From assembly GCF_022601975.1 (NCBI RefSeq), contig NZ_JAKVIR010000003.1, positions 1-64,000 of the forward strand: 64,000 bases of DNA, given 5' to 3'. Origin of the DNA: Pontibacter sp. E15-1. GTDB taxonomy: Bacteria > Bacteroidota > Bacteroidia > Cytophagales > Hymenobacteraceae. The position numbers were made by a program, and so were the translations under genes. Under the pieces are notes generated by a model. It was not told the origin of the DNA. It did no database searches and saw only the letters and a list, made by a program, of their open reading frames with translations. Below are positions 59,334-64,000 of this stretch, one piece after another; the stretch's first letter is position 1; every line of letters starts with the position of its first letter.

Positions 59334-61374
59334 AGGAAACGTTTTTGACTGGGGTACTCTGGTACACCGGGTACTGCTCTGGATAAATTACGATAAAGCT
59401 GTTGTCCTTGTAGTTTCTTGACAGCACGCGCGGCACGTAGTCGAGGGTGCTGTTGTAGGACACGGTGCTTTTTCTGGCTGAGATCACAATCACCATGTCG
59501 TCTTTCTCCAGCTCCGACTTCATGGTCGCGATCTCGCTCAGGTCGTTGTATGGCTTGTAGTCGGCTTCCACGGATGGCTTGCTGTCGGTCACTACTTTTC
59601 TGAGCTTGTTTAAGGTACGCTTACGGCCCCGGAACACGATTGGCGCACCCAGCTGCTGCGACAGTAGCTTCACGCTCCTGATCCAGCGCATAAAGCCCCT
59701 TTCCAGCTCGGCGTTTGTCGGCACGATCACCACGATCCGGCCGGTGGTGTTCAGGGGCTGTATGATCTTGCACACCAGAATCATTTCGTCGGTGTTGTCC
59801 AGCAGGCTGTCTAGCACTGTCCCGAAAATGCGGTCGCGGGTGGTTATCTTGGCGTTCCAGCCCAGCACTACCTCCGTTATCATCAGCTCTTTGATGGCCC
59901 GCAGAATTCCGCTCGACACGTTGGTGTCTATTTTAGAAACCAGCTGCACATCGCTGTCGGTGGCGGAGGCGTGCGTGATGGCCTCTTCCAGCATTTTGTT
60001 TTTCTTGAATATCTCCTCCTCCGCATGCTCATTGTCGATCACCACGGCCAGCGGGTAGATCGGCTCGTCATGATTTGGGTTCTTGAGCATCACCGACAGG
60101 TCGATCAGGCTTTCTATCGTTTTGGGGTTTCCGATTGGCACCAGTATCCTGTCTGGCTTCACACTCATATCCGGCTTTCTTCTGCTCTCCACTATAGCGA
60201 GTTTTCTGCCCACCTTCTCCGTTGAGAACGAGCTGATCATACTCGAAACAAGGATCAGCACGACGGCCCCGTTCAGGGCGCTTTCACCCAGCAACCCGAT
60301 TTCATACCCTGCCAGCACCACGGCCAGCGTGGCAGCGGCATGGGCACTGCTCAACCCGAAAATCAGGTTGCGCTGCAGGATGCTAAACTTGAACAGCTTC
60401 TGCGTGACATAGGCCGCCGCATACTTGGCCAGCGGGGCCAATACCACGATAGTACCGGCAATTAGCATGGCGTTGGTGTCTGTGAATAACACCTTCAGGT
60501 CTACCAGCATGCCTGTGCTGATGAGGAAGAAGGGGATGAAGATACTGTTGCCGACAAACTCGATCCGGTTCATCAGGGCCGACGAGTGAGGGATGAGCGG
60601 GTTCAGGGCAAGCCCGGCTAGGAACGCGCCGATGATGGCTTCCATACCTGCCACCTCCGACAGAAAAGCCGCCGCGAACACAACAGTCAGCACGAATATA
60701 TACTGCGCCCCTTTTTCGCTCTCCAGCTGCTTAAACATCCAGCGGGCAATTTTCGGGAAAATCCATAGCACCACGCCCACGAAAATGACCATCTCCGTTA
60801 CCATCCAGATCCAGAACCCCATGCTGGTGCTTCCCTGTGTGGAGTTGATGATGACGGCCAGCACAAAGAGCACTGCCGTATCCGTGATCAGTGTTCCGCC
60901 TATCGTCAGGGTCACGGCTTCGTTTTTGCTGAGCCCCAGCCTGCTCACGATGGGATAGGCCAACAGCGTGTGTGGCGCAAACATACTGGCCAGCAGGATG
61001 GCAGGCTTTATCTCATACCCATGTATATAGAAAAAGACCACCGTGCCCAAGCTGATTGGGATTAGGAAGGTGAGCGAGCCGAAGATGAGGCTTCGTACTT
61101 TATACCGCTTGAAATCGATCATATCAATCTCGAGCCCGGCCTGGAACATGATGTAGAGCAGACCCACCGTGCCGAACAAAACGATACTTGCGTCGCGCGC
61201 CAGTATATTGAATCCGTTGGGCCCCAGAATAACGCCAGCCACAATCAGCCCTACAATTCCGGGTACCCTTATTTTTTTCAGTATGATCGGCACCACCAGT
61301 ATAATCAGAAGCACCAGCGTGAATATGATAACCGGTTCTTCGAACGGCAGGGTCAGGTTAATATTTGTCAGCAT
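59299..61374 (-). CDS. CPA2-family cation:proton antiporter with cytosolic USP-like domain
   Basis: A 691-residue monovalent cation/proton antiporter of the CPA2 (Kef/NapA-like) type. Twelve or so helices lie in residues 1-390 (IIFTLVLLIILVVPIILKKI, VPGIVGLIVAGVILGPNGFNIL, GLLYIMFQAGLEIDMIDFKR, GMEAIIGAFLAGLALNPLIP). The helix LYIMFQAGLEIDM carries the conserved acidic residue and FGLSSAHAAATLAVVLAGYEIG is typical of the second repeat. No TrkA-N domain is seen; the C-terminal 300 residues instead look like tandem universal-stress-type domains (RILVPIGNPKTIESLIDLSVML, RIVVIVPTNAELERGFMRW). The ion is Na or K. It overlaps the DUF4385 gene downstream. Confidence 0.9.
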   Translation of the reverse strand: MLTNINLTLPFEEPVIIFTLVLLIILVVPIILKKIRVPGIVGLIVAGVILGPNGFNILARDASIVLFGTVGLLYIMFQAGLEIDMIDFKRYKVRSLIFGSLTFLIPISLGTVVFFYIHGYEIKPAILLASMFAPHTLLAYPIVSRLGLSKNEAVTLTIGGTLITDTAVLFVLAVIINSTQGSTSMGFWIWMVTEMVIFVGVVLWIFPKIARWMFKQLESEKGAQYIFVLTVVFAAAFLSEVAGMEAIIGAFLAGLALNPLIPHSSALMNRIEFVGNSIFIPFFLISTGMLVDLKVLFTDTNAMLIAGTIVVLAPLAKYAAAYVTQKLFKFSILQRNLIFGLSSAHAAATLAVVLAGYEIGLLGESALNGAVVLILVSSMISSFSTEKVGRKLAIVESRRKPDMSVKPDRILVPIGNPKTIESLIDLSVMLKNPNHDEPIYPLAVVIDNEHAEEEIFKKNKMLEEAITHASATDSDVQLVSKIDTNVSSGILRAIKELMITEVVLGWNAKITTRDRIFGTVLDSLLDNTDEMILVCKIIQPLNTTGRIVVIVPTNAELERGFMRWIRSVKLLSQQLGAPIVFRGRKRTLNKLRKVVTDSKPSVEADYKPYNDLSEIATMKSELEKDDMVIVISARKSTVSYNSTLDYVPRVLSRNYKDNSFIVIYPEQYPVYQSTPVKNVSYARNTNEEENF

Positions 61375-62040
61375 TCTTTTTTAGTCTTTCTTATGCATAT
61401 GCCTTACGGTCCTCAATATATCGATTTTTCCTCTGTATAGTTTTGATGTAAGTCTTTTGTCCCCTTATACAGGTGTGTTTCTTCACCTTTCCACAACTTC
61501 TGTTACCTAATAACTTTTTATAAAATGATTTTCTTAAATATTCCTCTTTCACTATCAGGTGTGTTCATAAGTGGACAACTTTACTCAATTCTGTGTACGG
61601 AGGACAACTTGTTTACATTGCAAGGCTTTTCACCAGATATCTTTAGGGAGTGTTGATTTTATCTTGTTGATGTATAATAAGTTGGATGGATTATACACAT
61701 AAAGGGCATTCGTGTGTATTTCTTTATGAACAATCCACAGGTACGTTGAAAATGTAATTTATGAGGCAATGTTATACACCGTAATCCACTTTTTCACTCT
61801 TACACAGGTGTGTATTTAGTGTTCCGGGTCGGGGTGTGTAAAGTATCCAACATGTTACCCACGCTTATCCACAGTTATCCCACCCCGTTTGTGGATTTCT
61901 TTGAAGTGTGTATTTTTCACGCGGCCCAGCTAGTTTATCGCTTCAGCGACCCACTGATTTTACGGTATAAATATTCTGGCCTCTTTCGTTTTTATGAGCG
62001 GATTGTGGGGAAATGAGTTGGTGTATACAGTGCTCACCTT
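61375..62040. other. AT-rich gene-free region with a DnaA-box cluster, possible replication origin
   Basis: Exact TTATNCACA boxes occur at 61691-61699 and 61865-61873. A one-mismatch box (TTATACACC) lies at 61772-61780, and looser TCCACA or TGTGTAT words are scattered from 61440 to 61920. No coding frame with family character. The cluster in AT-rich DNA is what an oriC looks like, but no dnaA, dnaN or skew information supports it here. Confidence 0.4.
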
Positions 62041-62167
62041 ACTGCTACTCCCTTGGGAGCTGAAAGGTATAGGCTGTAAGGCTTGGGTCAGGTGGGGTAT
62101 AGGAATGCCGACTTATGAGCTATTAAGGGTATGCTGCCGTAGTCAAGGCTAACGGCGTAGTGGCATA

Positions 62168-62327
62168 TTATACCAGTTTCAATTGATTAGCATGCGTGGC
62201 AATTAGCCTTAGTCAAATGATTTCTCATTTCACCCTCTATGGAGCAAGCGTCCGCTTGTGATGCCATCCACCTGCGGCATATAGCCTTACAATGGCAGCA
62301 CAAGCGGACGCTTGCGCTAGTGTTTGT
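62168..62327 (-). repeat. Dispersed repeat family, copy 2
   Basis: Its reverse complement aligns with 33123-33247. Shared parts are the inverted-end block with GCAAGCGTCCGCTTGTG at 62244-62260 and its complement near 62299-62315, and the tail with TCAATTGA and TTATACCA words. Confidence 0.68.
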
Positions 62328-62618
62328 AAATTCCCTAAGCACGTACTTCCTGAGCTCAGCAGTATACCCTTTCTTGTCTAGCAGGGCAGTTGGATGGACA
62401 GAGTAAGCTGTTGGAAAAGTTGATTGGGTAGAAGCTGGTGTGGTGAGGCGTAGAGCTGGGTATGGCAGTTCATAGGGAATACTGCCCGAAAATATTCCAA
62501 CGCAAACCCCATTCGATTATGGTAATCCAGTGGTATTGTACCTCTAGCTGGTTGATTGATGGGCTCATTTAACTAAACTTCCCAAGCCTATGATATAGCG
62601 TGGCCAACAGCTTTCTGA

Positions 62619-62671
62619 AGCTTCTCACAGAGCGGGCAACCAAGATTTGGTTGCCCGCTCTGTGAGAAGCT
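62619..62671. repeat. Perfect 25-bp inverted repeat with 3-base loop
   Basis: Arms 62619-62643 and 62647-62671 match without mismatch (core CACAGAGCGGGCAACC), loop GAT. There is no T-run after either arm, so it is not a normal terminator. It may be a relic of a mobile element end or a cruciform-forming site. Confidence 0.8.
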
Positions 62672-63042
62672 GTGTTTCCCTTCCGTTGCCAACTGGTATG
62701 ATTTGTCTGATGTTAAGTCGCTTCATTTCCTGGGGTATAATGATGGGTCGACATACTCTTACCAATCTATCCAGGAAGTGCCTTTGGTCACAGCATCCGC
62801 TACATGAGGGAAAGCTTGTAGCGAACGGAAAGTATGTCGATTAGGCAAGCATACGCCATTAGGGGAGTGGCTTACAATTTTGCCCGATGCAAAGGGCTTT
62901 TTATTGAAACCTGGGATAAATGATTCCAATTGAAATTCGTGAAATCTTTAGCGAGTTCACATGCTTTATAATAGCCAGTCGTGTTCGCTCTTGGTCCAGG
63001 CTGGCAGTTCAGCAGAACTATACGGTGACAATAGGTATAAAA

Positions 63043-63066
63043 AAAGGAGGCTATCATACCTCCTTT
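63043..63066 (-). terminator. Rho-independent terminator after the Ig-like protein gene
   Basis: Perfect 8-bp stem AAAGGAGG/CCTCCTTT; minus-strand reading ends in a T-run. It is 16 bp past the stop codon. Confidence 0.8.
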
Positions 63067-63081
63067 CAACTTCCACGCTTT

Positions 63082-64000
63082 CTAAAATTCCAGATGGATG
63101 TCATCTCGTTCCCAATTTGCCCGGACATCAATCGCCTCCGGATAGATGTAAACTTTCTCTGGTGCATTTTTCATTTCCGGGTCTCCTTTGTCCCAGTTTC
63201 CATTATTGTTTTCATCCACCAACACTCTGACCCTATACGTTCCGGGCTCTATGTTTTTGAACACATTTTTCTTAGGGTCCCTTTTTTCTTCCACCACTTT
63301 ATAGTCACTGTTCAATAACTGCACAATATACGATGTGCTCTTGGTGGTGATACTTCCACTGATGGATCCGGTTCCGCGCGCTTCTGCTATAGCAATGCCA
63401 ATAGGCCTGAAAGAAAGCGGATCTCCCTGCAACGGCAGTATAGCGGTGCTATCGAGATTCACCTGCAGCTGCTTTACGCGATTGTTTACGTCGGGCAAGA
63501 TAAAGCTCAGTGCTGTGCCCGTTCTATCCAGCCGGATTTGGTCTGGGTAATTAAGTTGTGCCACTACGATTGTGTCTGACATGAGTGTCACTGGGTTGGT
63601 GCCATTTATGCGTACCGGCGTTTCAAGTTCCAGCGTAATTGTCTCGCCTGGTCTATATCCTCCTTTGGTGCCGATGTTCATAACCTTTAGCTGCGCACCC
63701 TTTATACGTGCTGCGCGCTTTCCTTCAAATGCTATCTCTAGTGTGTCTATGGCCATATTTCCCGAAGAATCAACAGCGGTAAAGATCGTTTTTCCACCAT
63801 TGTACTTCGATGTTTTGAACAACTCTATTGCCTTTCCATCACGCGAGACTTGCTGTACCAGAGTATCGGTTTCGCTGCCCGGTAGTTTCGCCGTTACCTG
63901 TGCTATACCCTCATTATAGTTAGCTACAAATCGGTCGGTATACTTTTCACGCTGCAGCAGGATCGGCTTTTTAGTATCCAGCCTCACCGTGTATAGCGTT
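63082..64000 (-). CDS. Ig-like (Big_5-type) surface protein, C-terminal part (cut by window edge)
   Basis: The frame is open to the window end, so the N-terminus lies beyond it; a GTG at 63987 is internal and not the start. The visible 305 or so residues contain beta-sandwich segments (IAQVTAKLPGSETDTLVQQV, GYRPGETITLELETPVRING, RGTGSISGSITTKSTSYIVQLL). A C-terminal block follows with NIEPGTYRVRVLVDENNNGNWDKGDP and IYPEAIDVRANWERDDIHLEF. That ending, with a DxNxNGxWDxG motif, is typical of Bacteroidota Ig-like domain lipoproteins. It is probably surface-exposed; function unknown. Confidence 0.8.
   Translation of the reverse strand, partial: TLYTVRLDTKKPILLQREKYTDRFVANYNEGIAQVTAKLPGSETDTLVQQVSRDGKAIELFKTSKYNGGKTIFTAVDSSGNMAIDTLEIAFEGKRAARIKGAQLKVMNIGTKGGYRPGETITLELETPVRINGTNPVTLMSDTIVVAQLNYPDQIRLDRTGTALSFILPDVNNRVKQLQVNLDSTAILPLQGDPLSFRPIGIAIAEARGTGSISGSITTKSTSYIVQLLNSDYKVVEEKRDPKKNVFKNIEPGTYRVRVLVDENNNGNWDKGDPEMKNAPEKVYIYPEAIDVRANWERDDIHLEF

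Larger units (their letters stand above)
62041..63041. other. Gene-free region with dispersed repeats
   Basis: No convincing gene over 1 kb. It contains repeat-family copy 2 (62168-62327) and a perfect 25-bp hairpin (62619-62671). Short frames are without family character. Confidence 0.5.

Noticed and set aside
61810..62016. A 68-codon plus-strand frame in the DnaA-box field
   Set aside because: GTG start, composition unlike a protein, and it runs through repeated TCCACA words.
62647..62844. A 65-codon plus-strand frame beginning in the perfect hairpin
   Set aside because: No recognisable domain; considered as a transposase remnant but no catalytic motif is visible.
1..64000. tRNA or rRNA genes
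   Set aside because: I looked for T-arm (GGTTCGAnTCC) words with acceptor pairing and for rRNA landmarks and found none.

Overview
The window reads as a chromosomal segment of a Bacteroidota bacterium, most likely order Cytophagales, family Hymenobacteraceae (Pontibacter or a close relative). The protein families point that way: a CNNM/GldE-like protein beside a lipoprotein LptC, DUF2807, DUF2490, DUF3575 and DUF4385 proteins, a DUF1704 (QEGLA) protein, a Big_5-type Ig-like protein and a fused two-domain oligopeptide ABC ATPase. TAnnTTTG promoter boxes and a coding GC content I judge by eye at about 55% fit too. The genus is inferred from remembered protein similarity and is not proven. I found no rRNA, tRNA, CRISPR array, prophage or intact transposase.

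Layout. 1-473: C-terminal end of an AT-rich unknown gene. 547-11846, all minus strand: a TPR protein, then an envelope and housekeeping cluster (in transcription order: DksA/TraR-like protein, scpB, RluB-type pseudouridine synthase, coaX, an outer-membrane barrel protein; then lptC, a 57-residue membrane protein, a CNNM/CorC protein and a PpiD/SurA-type foldase). 12211-19671: DUF3575 protein, ribH, TPR anchor protein, pdhA, recF, and an accessory stretch with an MNT-HEPN (MntA/HepT) toxin-antitoxin pair bracketed by 45-bp direct repeats that duplicate the start of the DUF721 gene; then a thioesterase. 19810-22774: M28 peptidase, DUF2807 protein and a two-gene zinc-ribbon/membrane pair. 22918-27282: an N-formylglutamate amidohydrolase-like protein, a DUF1704 metallopeptidase-like protein and a GshB/RimK-like ATP-grasp ligase, interrupted by a 0.5-kb island of palindromic repeats.

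27944-33547: a membrane protein, an ABC exporter, a DUF2490 protein, a lipoprotein and a gene-free repeat region. 33548-46000: SLC13 permease, a STAS-like protein, a fasciclin protein, rhomboid protease, polyprenyl synthase, RNase R, a large unknown protein, a fused oligopeptide ABC ATPase, a HAD phosphatase and lspA. 46029-56775: ileS (with an altered GxHH signature), an overlapping RND/MMPL exporter, a tiny Cys-pair protein, a PEGA-like membrane protein, MscS channel and glyS. 57013-61374: a PiT-like permease, two small cytosolic proteins and a CPA2 antiporter. 61375-63081: gene-free, with DnaA-box-like sites and dispersed repeats. 63082-64000: the C-terminal part of an Ig-like surface lipoprotein.

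Most of the content is ordinary core genome: translation (ileS, glyS, pseudouridine synthase, RNase R), envelope assembly (lptC, PpiD, lspA, barrel protein), cofactor synthesis (coaX, ribH) and transport. The accessory signals worth following are the repeat-bracketed MNT-HEPN module, the amidohydrolase/DUF1704/ATP-grasp set, the GxHH isoleucyl-tRNA synthetase, a candidate small RNA at about 27.6-27.8 kb, two DnaA-box clusters, four kinds of dispersed palindromic element and a visibly over-represented GGTATA/TATACC word.
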